Of a stretch of 8,267 nt of DNA, positions 1 to 6,534 are shown in pieces. The DNA is taken from assembly GCA_013290035.1 (NCBI GenBank), contig JABCYT010000119.1:1-8267 (forward strand). Direction: 5' to 3'. This DNA comes from Alphaproteobacteria bacterium. GTDB lineage: Bacteria; Pseudomonadota; Alphaproteobacteria; Reyranellales; Reyranellaceae. The position numbers were made by a program, and so were the translations under genes. The first letter of the stretch is position 1. The number at the start of each line of letters is the position of its first letter. A model generated the notes under the pieces. It ran no database searches and was not told the DNA's origin. It was given only the letters and a program-made list of their open reading frames with translations.

Positions 1-60
1 TGCAACTTCGCCGAGCTGATGCCGCGCCTGAACGAAGGCAAGATGCCCAGAAGCGGCTGA
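1..60 (+). CDS. 3' end of an unidentified gene (partial)
   Basis: An open frame enters from the window edge and ends at TGA 58-60, giving the last 19 residues CNFAELMPRLNEGKMPRSG. Nearly every codon ends in G or C, as in the confident genes here, which favours this frame over the other two. A strong hairpin begins 4 bp after the stop, as expected at a gene end. The fragment is too short for me to assign a family, and I do not recognise it. Confidence 0.6.
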   Translation, partial: CNFAELMPRLNEGKMPRSG

Positions 61-63
61 GTC

Positions 64-87
64 TTGCTGGAAGCGCGCTCCCAGCAA
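64..87 (+). terminator. Stem-loop after the first stop codon, terminator-like
   Basis: TTGCTGG (64-70) pairs perfectly with CCAGCAA (81-87). Inside, after one A/C mismatch, AGCG pairs with CGCT (72-79). It lies directly behind the stop at 60, so it could end or stabilise the upstream transcript. No T-run follows it (the next bases are TGGGTG), so intrinsic termination is uncertain. The stem is seen in the sequence; its function is inferred. Confidence 0.4.
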
Positions 88-199
88 TGGGTGACGCCTG
101 CAACGCTTGCGACCTCGACACTCTGGTCTCTGATGCCTGCAAAGTGCTGTCACGTACTGACTTGACTCGTTCATGGTTTGTTCTCAGAGTCGGCCGATC

Positions 200-1357
200 A
201 TGCGACCGACCGTTCCTCCCGACTATCCCGACGATCCGATCGCCGAACCGGTGCATCGCGGCCGCGGCGCGCTCAGCAACGAGTCGAGCCGCTTCGACAG
301 CGAGCGGCGCATTCGCACGACCGATGGCTGGGAGACCGCAGCCGCGCCCGACGCGACGGACGACGACGCGCTGCCGCCGCTGCGCACGACGCTGACGCGC
401 GACGCCACGCGCACCATCATCGCGCGCAACACCTCGCCCGACATCGGCTTCGACCGCTCGATCAATCCCTATCGCGGTTGCGAGCATGGCTGCATCTACT
501 GCTTCGCGCGCCCGACCCACGCCTATCTCGGCCTCTCGCCCGGCCTCGATTTCGAGACCAAGATCCTGTTCAAGCCCGACGCCGCCCGGCTGCTCACCGC
601 CGAGCTCGCCTCGCCGAAATACCGGCCCGACGTGATCGCCATGGGCACCAACACCGATCCCTACCAGCCGGTCGAGCGCGAGCTCAAGGTCACGCGCCAG
701 ATCCTGCAGGTGCTGAGTGACTTCAACAATCCGGTGGGCATCGTCACCAAGGGCCAGCTCATCACGCGCGACATCGACATCCTGGGCGACATGGCCAAGC
801 GCAACCTCGCCGAGGCGTTCGTGTCGATCACGACGCTCGACAAGGATCTGGCGCGGGCGATGGAGCCGCGCGCCTCGGCGCCGCACCGCCGGCTCGACGC
901 GATCCGGGCGCTGGCGGCGGCCGGCATCCCGACCGGCGTCATGACCGCGCCCATGATTCCGGGGCTGAACGACCACGAGATGGAAGCGATCCTCGAGGCG
1001 GCGCGCGACGCCGGCGCCACGCGCGCGGGCTTCACCGTCCTGCGCCTGCCGCTCGAGATCAAGGAACTGTTCGAGGAATGGCTGCGCCAGCACCGGCCCG
1101 ACCGCGCCGAGCGCGTGCTGTCGCTGGTCCGCCAGATGCGCGGCGGCGCGCTCTACCAGGCCGAGTTCGGCCTGCGCATGCGGGGCGAGGGGCCGATCGC
1201 CCAGCTCCTGAGCGCGCGCTTCGCCGCTGCGGTGAAGCGCCTCGAGCTCAATCGCATCCGCTTCCGGCTCGAGACGATGGCCTTCCGTGTGCCCGAGTCG
1301 GCGCGCACCGCGCTGACCGACGCCAAGCGCGACGCCCGCCAGATGAAGCTGCTTTAG
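200..1357 (+). CDS. PA0069 family radical SAM protein (spore photoproduct lyase-like, COG1533)
   Basis: Predicted [4Fe-4S]/S-adenosylmethionine radical enzyme of the PA0069/Rv2578c family; substrate unknown. Numbering from ATG 200 (385 aa): a low-complexity N-terminus leads into RGRGALSN (about 21-28). The cluster motif is C94-X3-C98-X2-C101 within RGCEHGCIYC, encoded around 473-502. The family block GTNTDPYQPVE follows, then SITTLDKDLARAMEPRAS and a segment ending APMIPGLND, which together mark the radical SAM barrel. The C-terminus is basic and helical. An in-frame ATG at 173 would add nine residues (MVCSQSRPI) that look non-native, and neither start has a clear Shine-Dalgarno, so the start is uncertain; I prefer 200. 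A TTGACT (162-167) lies upstream, but no convincing -10 accompanies it. The gene stands alone: the flanking genes suggest no pathway. Family assignment is firm; biochemical role is unknown. Confidence 0.93.
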   Translation: MRPTVPPDYPDDPIAEPVHRGRGALSNESSRFDSERRIRTTDGWETAAAPDATDDDALPPLRTTLTRDATRTIIARNTSPDIGFDRSINPYRGCEHGCIYCFARPTHAYLGLSPGLDFETKILFKPDAARLLTAELASPKYRPDVIAMGTNTDPYQPVERELKVTRQILQVLSDFNNPVGIVTKGQLITRDIDILGDMAKRNLAEAFVSITTLDKDLARAMEPRASAPHRRLDAIRALAAAGIPTGVMTAPMIPGLNDHEMEAILEAARDAGATRAGFTVLRLPLEIKELFEEWLRQHRPDRAERVLSLVRQMRGGALYQAEFGLRMRGEGPIAQLLSARFAAAVKRLELNRIRFRLETMAFRVPESARTALTDAKRDARQMKLL

Positions 1358-1406
1358 CACCTCCGGACCGAACTTCTGCGCGTCGCCCGGGCAGGCCCGT
1401 CAATTT

Positions 1407-1416
1407 GTACGCGTAC
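1407..1416. promoter_or_regulatory. Short perfect palindrome upstream of zwf
   Basis: GTACGCGTAC is a perfect 10-bp palindrome in the 151-bp gap between the radical SAM gene and zwf, about 90 bp before the zwf start. It could be half of an operator or chance. Further down, TATATC (1465-1470) resembles a -10 box but has no good -35 at normal spacing (TTGCAG at 1439-1444 is 20 bp away). Regulatory function is speculative. Confidence 0.2.
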
Positions 1417-1498
1417 TTTCCCCATTTCGGCCCGGCAATTGCAGCAAGATCCTAACAATGCAGGTATATCGCGAGGAGCCGACGCCAACAGGCAGCGT

Positions 1499-1504
1499 GG
1501 GAGG
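1499..1504 (+). promoter_or_regulatory. Ribosome binding site deciding the zwf start
   Basis: GGGAGG sits 4 bp before ATG 1509, the strongest Shine-Dalgarno match in the window. The in-frame upstream ATG at 1458 has nothing comparable before it. This favours a 488-residue product over a 505-residue one. Confidence 0.6.
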
Positions 1505-1508
1505 CGAT

Positions 1509-2975
1509 ATGTTAGCGAAGAATGCGTCAAAGGTCGGTCCGCGATATCCCCAGGTCGTCATCCTGGTGGGCGCCACGGGCGACCTGTCGCAACGCAAGCT
1601 GTTGCCGGGCTTGTTCCATCTCTGCAGTACCGGCTTCATCCCCGGCTGCCGCATCATCGGCGTCTCGCTGGACGATCTCGACCCTGACGGCTTTCGGCGA
1701 ATCGCCCGGCAAGCGCTCGATCAATTCTCCAGCCGCAAGGTGGACGAGGCCGACTGGGCCGCCTTCGCCGCGACCTTGAACTACGTCCCGATGTCGGCCG
1801 GTGCCTGCGCCCTCGCGGCGGCGGTCGAGGAGGCCGAGCGTTCCCTGGCCGGCGAGAGCCGCCGCGTGCACTATTTGAGCGTGCCGCCTGGCGCTGCCCT
1901 GCCGGCGGTGCGGCTGCTGGCCGAAGCCGGTCTGGTCCCGCAGAGCCGCATCATCATGGAAAAGCCCTTCGGCACCGATCTGGCCAGCGCCCGGTCGCTG
2001 AACGCCAGGTTGCACGAGGTCTTCGACGAAGAGCAGATCTTCCGCATCGACCACTTTCTCGGCAAGGAGGCGGCGCAGAACATCCTGGCGTTCCGCTTCG
2101 CCAACGGCCTGTTCGAGCCGATCTGGAATCGCAACTTCATCGACCATGTGCAGATCGACGTGCCCGAGACGCTGGGCCTCGGCAAACGCTCCGGCTTCTA
2201 TGAGACGGTCGGCGCCTTTCGCGACATGGTGGTGACCCATCTGTTCCAGATTCTCGCTTTCGTGGCGATGGAGTCGCCGACGGCCCTCGAGCCCGCGCCG
2301 ATCAGCGAGGAGAAGAACAAGGTCTTCCGCAGCATGTCGGTGATCGACCCGAGGAACGTCGTGCGCGGGCAATACACGGGCTACCGGTCGGAGGAAGGCG
2401 TCGACCCCGAATCGGACACCGAAACCTTCATCGCCCTCAAGTGCGCCATCGACAACTGGCGCTGGGCCGGCGTGCCGTTTTTCCTGCGCACCGGCAAGCG
2501 GCTCGCCGAAGGCCAAAGGATCATCTCGCTGGCCTTCCGCGAACCGCCCAAGAGCATGTTCCCCGTGGGGTCGGGCGTCGGCGCGCAAGGGCCGGATCAC
2601 CTGACCTTCGATCTCGCGGACGCCTCGAAGATGTCCCTGTCCTTCTACGGCAAGCGCCCTGGTCCCGGCATGCGGCTCGACAAATTGAGCCTGCAGTTCG
2701 CCATGCACGACACCGGCCTGATCGGCGACGTCCTCGAGGCCTATGAGCGGCTGATCCTGGATGCGATGCGCGGCGACCACACGCTGTTCACCACCGCCGA
2801 GGGCATCGAGCGCCTGTGGGAAGTGTCGATCCCCCTGCTGGAATCGCCGCCGCCGGTCCGGCTCTACCCGCCGGGTTCGTGGGGACCGAAATCGATCCAC
2901 CAGCTCGTCGCCCCGCATGCCTGGCGCCTGCCCTTCGAGCGGGCCTGGCGCGACCCCAACCCCGTGGGCGCCTGA
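1509..2975 (+). CDS. zwf: Glucose-6-phosphate 1-dehydrogenase
   Basis: Oxidises glucose 6-phosphate to 6-phosphogluconolactone with NAD(P)+, the entry step of the oxidative pentose phosphate and Entner-Doudoroff routes, in the cytosol. Numbering from ATG 1509 (488 aa, normal for bacterial Zwf). The Rossmann nucleotide-binding motif is GATGDLSQRKLLP (21-33). EKPFG follows, then the substrate signature RIDHFLGKE (179-187), which has Phe183 where RIDHYLGKE is usual. H244 in RDMVVTHLFQ matches the position of the general base; the common form is RDMVQNHLLQ. NWRWAGVPFFLRTGKRL is the conserved C-terminal substrate block. An in-frame ATG at 1458 would add 17 residues (MQVYREEPTPTGSVGGD) unlike a Zwf N-terminus. 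No pgl, edd or gnd is adjacent, so it is an orphan zwf here and may be one of several paralogues. Its 3' end converges on the GST gene with a 15-bp gap. Confidence 0.97.
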   Translation: MLAKNASKVGPRYPQVVILVGATGDLSQRKLLPGLFHLCSTGFIPGCRIIGVSLDDLDPDGFRRIARQALDQFSSRKVDEADWAAFAATLNYVPMSAGACALAAAVEEAERSLAGESRRVHYLSVPPGAALPAVRLLAEAGLVPQSRIIMEKPFGTDLASARSLNARLHEVFDEEQIFRIDHFLGKEAAQNILAFRFANGLFEPIWNRNFIDHVQIDVPETLGLGKRSGFYETVGAFRDMVVTHLFQILAFVAMESPTALEPAPISEEKNKVFRSMSVIDPRNVVRGQYTGYRSEEGVDPESDTETFIALKCAIDNWRWAGVPFFLRTGKRLAEGQRIISLAFREPPKSMFPVGSGVGAQGPDHLTFDLADASKMSLSFYGKRPGPGMRLDKLSLQFAMHDTGLIGDVLEAYERLILDAMRGDHTLFTTAEGIERLWEVSIPLLESPPPVRLYPPGSWGPKSIHQLVAPHAWRLPFERAWRDPNPVGA

Positions 2976-2991
2976 GCGCGAATACTCGCTC
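2974..2991. terminator. Small stem-loop between convergent zwf and GST stops
   Basis: GAGCG (2974-2978) pairs with CGCTC (2987-2991) across an 8-nt loop and spans the whole gap between the two convergent stop codons. The stem is short and has no T-run in either direction. It may be a weak two-way terminator or chance. Confidence 0.2.
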
Positions 2992-3638
2992 TATGACAGC
3001 TCGGCGTTTTCCATGGCCAACAATTCGAAAGGCGCCTTGAAACCCGGCAGCGCCGTCACGCGCTCGGCCCAGCCGGCCACATGGGTCCAGCGCCCGAGGT
3101 CGAACGCGCAGAGTTCGGCGAAGGCCACGTCGCCATAGCAGAACAGATCCGCGATGGTGGGTTCGGCGGCGCAGAGATAGGCGCCACCGGCAAGGTGCGA
3201 GTCGAGCACCGAGAGGGCCGCCTCGGCCCGTCCGCGATAGTGGTCGGCGATCGTCGGCTCGACGCCGATGGGAAGAAGTTTATTGCGGCCGAGCTCGACG
3301 CCGTAGCAGTTGAAGATCGGTGGAAACAGCGCGTCGACGTTCCAGCACAGCCACTCGCGCACGCGCTGGCGCGTCGCCGCATCGGCTCCCTGGAAGCGGC
3401 CGAGCGTCGCGGCCAGATGCTCGACGACGGCCGCCGACTGGAGGTAGGTGCGTTCACGGTCGATCAGCACCGGCACCTGACGCCAGCGCGACAGCGCCAG
3501 GAACTCTGGCGTCTTGTTCATCCCCTTCTGGAAGCTCACGTATCGGAAGGAGAACGGCTCGTTCGACAGGCGCAGCATCAGCGCCACCTTGTAGGTCGGC
3601 AGCGAATGCGGACTGCCGTAAAGAGTGAATCGCTTCAT
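2991..3638 (-). CDS. Glutathione S-transferase family protein
   Basis: A 215-residue cytosolic GST-fold protein. The N-terminal thioredoxin-like domain (about 1-80) starts MKRFTLYGSPHSLPTYKV, with Tyr7, Ser9 and Ser12 near the usual catalytic position. V55-P56 in QVPVL is the cis-proline, and Q67-S68 in LQSAAVVEHL is the glutathione gamma-glutamyl site (Glu-Ser or Gln-Ser in the family). The helical C-terminal domain (about 88-210) carries EPTIADLFCYGDVAF, the N-capping box typical of GSTs. Length is normal. AAGGGAG (3654-3648, minus strand) lies 9 nt before the ATG, a good ribosome site. It begins 45 bp after the TetR-type regulator gene on the same strand and is probably co-transcribed with and controlled by it, suggesting an inducible detoxification role. 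The substrate cannot be told from sequence. Confidence 0.93.
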   Translation of the reverse strand: MKRFTLYGSPHSLPTYKVALMLRLSNEPFSFRYVSFQKGMNKTPEFLALSRWRQVPVLIDRERTYLQSAAVVEHLAATLGRFQGADAATRQRVREWLCWNVDALFPPIFNCYGVELGRNKLLPIGVEPTIADHYRGRAEAALSVLDSHLAGGAYLCAAEPTIADLFCYGDVAFAELCAFDLGRWTHVAGWAERVTALPGFKAPFELLAMENAELS

Positions 3639-3683
3639 CGACGTGCACTCCCTTCGTCCGCGCCGCTGCGCGGGGTTCGAAAG

Positions 3684-4301
3684 TCAGACGGCTCGTTCGG
3701 CGAGGCCGGGCTTGCGTTTTCGCGCCCGGTAGTCGGCGACGACGGCGCGATAGGTGGTGCGGATCAAGCGGTCGACGAGCGGCGGCGGCGGTTCGCGGCG
3801 GACAAGGTGCTGGCGCACGGCGGCGACCGGAACCTCGGAAATCAGGAATTGCGCCAGGCGCACTTCCTCCCGCCCGTCCTCGCCGAAGATTGCCCGCGCC
3901 CGCTGCCGCGACCCGGCCTCCATGCGCCGTGTCATCTCGGCGACCCGTTCGCGCAGTTCTTCCGGCCATTCGCCCTGAACGAAATCCTTTCGATCGTACA
4001 TCAACAGCAGGCGGGCGTTGTCCAGATGGCCGCGCACCCAGGCCGGCGTATGCAGCGCGGCAGCCAAGCCGTCGCCGGCATCGAGGGCTGCGCCTATCCC
4101 CTCCTGAAAGTCGCGGACCGCCCGCAGCCAGAGCTCGCCCAGCACGACATTGCGCGAGGCGAAGCGATGATAGAACGACCCCGTCGGCGCCCCCAGCCGT
4201 GCCGTGATCGACGCGATCGTCGCGGCGGCCGGCCCCTCTGCGGCAGCGATCGCCTGCGCGGCGGCGAGAAAGTCCGTTTGGCTGAATTTGGCCTGGCCCA
4301 T
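3684..4301 (-). CDS. TetR/AcrR family transcriptional regulator
   Basis: A 205-residue one-component repressor-type protein. The N-terminal helix-turn-helix covers about residues 7-55, with the recognition region TIASITARLGAPTGSFYHRFASRNVVL (28-54), where GSFYHRF is the classic TetR family signature. The remaining helical domain (about 60-205) is the ligand-binding and dimer part and is not diagnostic of an inducer. It lies upstream of the GST gene on the same strand and divergent from the glycosyltransferase. An inverted repeat immediately before its start codon (4307-4322) is a likely autoregulatory operator. No Shine-Dalgarno is visible before ATG 4301 and no later Met would keep the DNA-binding domain intact, so translation may be leaderless. 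Its likely targets are itself and GST, and possibly the divergent gene. Confidence 0.92.
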   Translation of the reverse strand: MGQAKFSQTDFLAAAQAIAAAEGPAAATIASITARLGAPTGSFYHRFASRNVVLGELWLRAVRDFQEGIGAALDAGDGLAAALHTPAWVRGHLDNARLLLMYDRKDFVQGEWPEELRERVAEMTRRMEAGSRQRARAIFGEDGREEVRLAQFLISEVPVAAVRQHLVRREPPPPLVDRLIRTTYRAVVADYRARKRKPGLAERAV

Positions 4302-4306
4302 GGGTT

Positions 4307-4322
4307 TAGAATGATAGTTCTA
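4307..4322. promoter_or_regulatory. Probable TetR-type operator before the regulator gene
   Basis: TAGAA (4307-4311), six bases, then TTCTA (4318-4322) form a perfect inverted repeat. The right arm continues into the palindrome TTCTAGAA (4318-4325), so TAGAAT occurs twice (4307-4312 and 4321-4326). It begins 6 bp from the regulator's start codon, overlaps the likely -10 region, and stands in an AT-rich patch within GC-rich DNA. The inverted repeat is seen directly; binding by the adjacent regulator is inferred. Confidence 0.55.
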
Positions 4323-4336
4323 GAATATGGAGTCAA
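4308..4336 (-). promoter_or_regulatory. Putative promoter of the TetR-GST operon
   Basis: On the minus strand TTGACT (4336-4331) is a 5/6 match to a -35 box. Candidate -10 boxes are TATCAT (4316-4311, spacer 14) or the weaker CATTCT (4313-4308, spacer 17). Either would place the transcript start at or within a few bases of the regulator's ATG. The -35 is clear; the -10 choice is uncertain. Confidence 0.4.
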
Positions 4337-4404
4337 CACTTTCGAGCCTATGGTCTTGGTGGATCCGCGCGCACAAAACTCCTCTCGTGAGCAATCCGGG
4401 CGAC

Positions 4405-5940
4405 ATGACCGACATCCAGGCGGCTGACGCGCTGCACAGGGCCGGGGACATCGACGCGGCGGCCGACGCCTACCGCCGCGCGATCGCCGCCGACCCCGGC
4501 GATTTCGCCGCCTGGCATGGTCTGGGTGGCGTGCGCCTGCGGGCCCGTGCCTATGGCGAGGCCAGCGACGCCTTGCGCCACGCCCTGCGCCTGCACCCGG
4601 AAGACAGGGGCGCCTGGGGCCTGCTGGCCGAGGTGCTGTTCAATCTTGGCGAAGTCGAGCCTGCGATCGATGCCTATCGCCGCGTGGCGGCGGACCCTTC
4701 GATGCGCGCGGTTGCGGAAGAGAACCTCGCCATCAGTCTTCCGGGCAGCGCCTCGGCGGGAAACGCTGATGTGCTCGCGGCGCGGCGCGCCTGGGGCCAG
4801 CACCTCGCCGCCGGCGTCAGCCCGCTGGAACGCCCCAAGCGCCCGCCGTCGGGCGGCAAATTGCGGATCGGCTACGTCTCGGCCTTCTTCGACAAGGCCA
4901 ACTGGATGAAACCGGTCTACGGCGTGATCAATCGCCACGATCGCGACCGTTTTGAAGTGCACCTGGTCTCGCTCGGCGGCAATCCCTCGGCTGCCGCCGG
5001 CTACCGCGACCATGCCCACGATGTGATCTGGCAGGCGGGCGCGAGCGACGACGAAACAGTCGCGCGCCGGCTCGCCGCGGCCGGCATCGACGTGCTGGTC
5101 GATCTCAACGCCTACAGCGCGCCGAACGGGTTGCGATTGTTCCTGCGCCGGCCGGCGCCGCTGCAGCTTGGGTGGTTCAACAGTTTCGCCACCTCGGGTC
5201 TCGATTGCTTCGATGGCATCGTCGGCGACGACGCGGTGATTCCCGCCGCAGAGGAACGCTTCTACACCGAGCGCGTGTTGCGGGTGCGCGGCACCTACCT
5301 TGCCTTCGAGGTTCTCTATGCCGTGCCGGATGTCGCGCCGCCGCCGTGCAGCCGCAACGGCGGCAGCCTCACCTTCGGCACGCTCGCCTCGGCCTACAAG
5401 TTGAACGACCTCACCCTCGGCGTCTGGGCGCGCATATTGCGGGCCGCGCCCACTTCGCGCCTGCTGGTCTGCGCGCCCACGCTCGGCGAGCCCTCCAACC
5501 GCGACCATCTGCGGGCCCGCTTCGCCGCCTTGGGCGTCGCCCCCGAGCGCATCGACCTCGAGGGCGGCGCCGCGCACGTCGACTTTCTGCGCCGCTACGA
5601 TCGCATCGACATCGCGCTGGACACGTTTCCCTACAATGGCGGCACCACGACGACCGAGGCGCTGTGGCAGGGCGTTCCCGTCCTGACCTACGCCGGCGAT
5701 CGCTGGGTCGCGCGCACCAGCGCTTCGCTGCTGCGCGCGGCGGGCCTCGATCATTGGGTCGCCCGCGACGAAGAAGAGCTGGTCGCCAGGGCGAGCGCGT
5801 TGGCCCGCGACCCGGCCAGTCCCGCGCGCCTTGCTACCTTGCGTGCCGGCATGCGCGCCGGGCTGGCGGCCTCCGCGGCCTGCGATACGGCGGGGCTGTG
5901 CCGTGAGCTTGAGCAGATCTATCGGCAGTCGGTGGGCTGA
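4405..5940 (+). CDS. TPR-containing O-GlcNAc transferase/SPINDLY-like glycosyltransferase (GT41-type)
   Basis: Predicted cytosolic protein glycosyltransferase with an N-terminal TPR acceptor-binding region and a GT-B catalytic part. Numbering from ATG 4405 (511 aa): about three TPR units span residues 1-105. The catalytic region starts near GKLRIGYVSAFFDKANW (about 152). IDVLVDLNAYS and RPAPLQLGWFNSFATSGLDCFDGIVGDDAVIP match the SPINDLY/OGT middle. FGTLASAYKLNDLTLGVWARIL carries the Lys corresponding to the nucleotide-sugar site (NxxYK), and LDTFPYNGGTTTTEALWQGVPVLT is the C-terminal donor-binding block. The usual His after the first strand (as in DFRxHPV) is not evident; the sequence reads FDKANWMKPV. 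An in-frame ATG at 4327 would add 26 non-TPR residues and leave only 25 bp to the divergent regulator, so 4405 is preferred; GTG 4387 is also possible. Donor and acceptor are unknown. It is not next to flagellin or pilin genes here. Confidence 0.88.
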   Translation: MTDIQAADALHRAGDIDAAADAYRRAIAADPGDFAAWHGLGGVRLRARAYGEASDALRHALRLHPEDRGAWGLLAEVLFNLGEVEPAIDAYRRVAADPSMRAVAEENLAISLPGSASAGNADVLAARRAWGQHLAAGVSPLERPKRPPSGGKLRIGYVSAFFDKANWMKPVYGVINRHDRDRFEVHLVSLGGNPSAAAGYRDHAHDVIWQAGASDDETVARRLAAAGIDVLVDLNAYSAPNGLRLFLRRPAPLQLGWFNSFATSGLDCFDGIVGDDAVIPAAEERFYTERVLRVRGTYLAFEVLYAVPDVAPPPCSRNGGSLTFGTLASAYKLNDLTLGVWARILRAAPTSRLLVCAPTLGEPSNRDHLRARFAALGVAPERIDLEGGAAHVDFLRRYDRIDIALDTFPYNGGTTTTEALWQGVPVLTYAGDRWVARTSASLLRAAGLDHWVARDEEELVARASALARDPASPARLATLRAGMRAGLAASAACDTAGLCRELEQIYRQSVG

Positions 5941-5945
5941 CCGCT

Positions 5946-5958
5946 CGGACCGAGTCCG
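5946..5958. terminator. Small stem-loop between convergent genes
   Basis: CGGAC (5946-5950), loop CGA, GTCCG (5954-5958) fills most of the 22-bp gap between the convergent glycosyltransferase and nucleotidyltransferase genes. A five-bp GC stem without T-runs gives only weak support for two-way termination. Confidence 0.2.
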
Positions 5959-5962
5959 CGTC

Positions 5963-6505
5963 CTAATCCAGGAACCGCACCTTCGGCCACAGCTCGCGCC
6001 AGCGTTTGGCCGCGATGCGCGCCTCGTATTCATCGCGCCGCGTGCGCCCGAACGCCGTCGGCCGGCAGCGGAGGCCGAGCAGGTCGTCGGTGCCGAGCGG
6101 CGCGATCACCGTCAGGCTGTCGTCGGCCTCCAGCCGCACGCCGACCGCCGTCACCGTCTCCAGCCAATAGGTCATGGAATCGGACGTGCTGCGGTGCTGC
6201 GGCAGGTTTTTCGGCACATGCATGCGCGCCTGGTTGCGCACCTGCCACGGCAGGCCGGGCAGCAGGACGTCCAGCCGCTTTTCGTGCTCGGCCTCGCGGT
6301 CCTTGGAGAGGTCCGTCGCGTCGAAATAAAGCACGTCGATATCGGCCGGCGGGCGCGGCAGCGCGATGCCGTGCAGATGGTCCCACACGCGATTGCGCAC
6401 GAATCCTGCGGCAATGCACCAGTCGGGCAGGCCAAGCGCACGCGCCGCACGAAGCTGTTTCATGCCCACAGGATCTTGGGCGATGATGTCGGCGATCGAG
6501 ATCAT
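5963..6505 (-). CDS. Nucleotidyltransferase family protein (NTP_transf_6 / DUF925, COG3575)
   Basis: A 180-residue protein of the NTP_transf_6 family, a compact nucleotidyltransferase-fold group of unknown substrate. Visible signatures are AAGFVRNRVWDHLHG (32-46), the equivalent of the GG/GS nucleotide-binding turn, followed by PADIDVLYFD (53-62), whose D55 and D57 are the paired metal-binding acids. The central part carries WQVRNQARMHVPKN, and the C-terminus TDDLLGLRCRPTAF is typical of the family. Length fits and no residues appear to be missing. It is convergent with the glycosyltransferase (22-bp gap) and divergent from rnhB (29-bp gap), so it is probably transcribed alone. The ribosome site before ATG 6505 is weak. 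Family confidence is high; function is unknown. Confidence 0.9.
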   Translation of the reverse strand: MISIADIIAQDPVGMKQLRAARALGLPDWCIAAGFVRNRVWDHLHGIALPRPPADIDVLYFDATDLSKDREAEHEKRLDVLLPGLPWQVRNQARMHVPKNLPQHRSTSDSMTYWLETVTAVGVRLEADDSLTVIAPLGTDDLLGLRCRPTAFGRTRRDEYEARIAAKRWRELWPKVRFLD

Positions 6506-6534
6506 GCTGCACTCTAGAAGAGGCGGCGGGGGAT

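Noticed and set aside
87..395. Plus-strand open frame of 102 codons at the start of the window
   Set aside because: It overlaps the radical SAM coding region in another frame, and its downstream half is Arg/Ala/Thr-rich shadow sequence. No ribosome site or motif supports it.
1527..2918. Long open frame of 463 codons on the minus strand opposite zwf
   Set aside because: It is antisense to a certain gene; its protein is low-complexity and rich in Arg, Gly, Ala, His and Asp with no recognisable domain. Such shadow frames are expected in high-GC DNA.
3081..4427. Open frame of 448 codons on the plus strand opposite GST and the TetR regulator
   Set aside because: It is antisense to two well-supported genes, crosses their intergenic gap, and has compositionally biased sequence without motifs.
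4348..6033. Open frame of 561 codons on the minus strand opposite the glycosyltransferase
   Set aside because: It runs opposite a gene with clear GT41-type motifs and has an Arg/Gly/Ala/Val-rich composition; no family is recognisable.
6513..6519. TCTAGAA in the divergent gap between the nucleotidyltransferase and rnhB, also present in the TetR operator at 4319-4325
   Set aside because: Seven shared bases without the TAGAA-N6-TTCTA arrangement are not enough to call a second operator.
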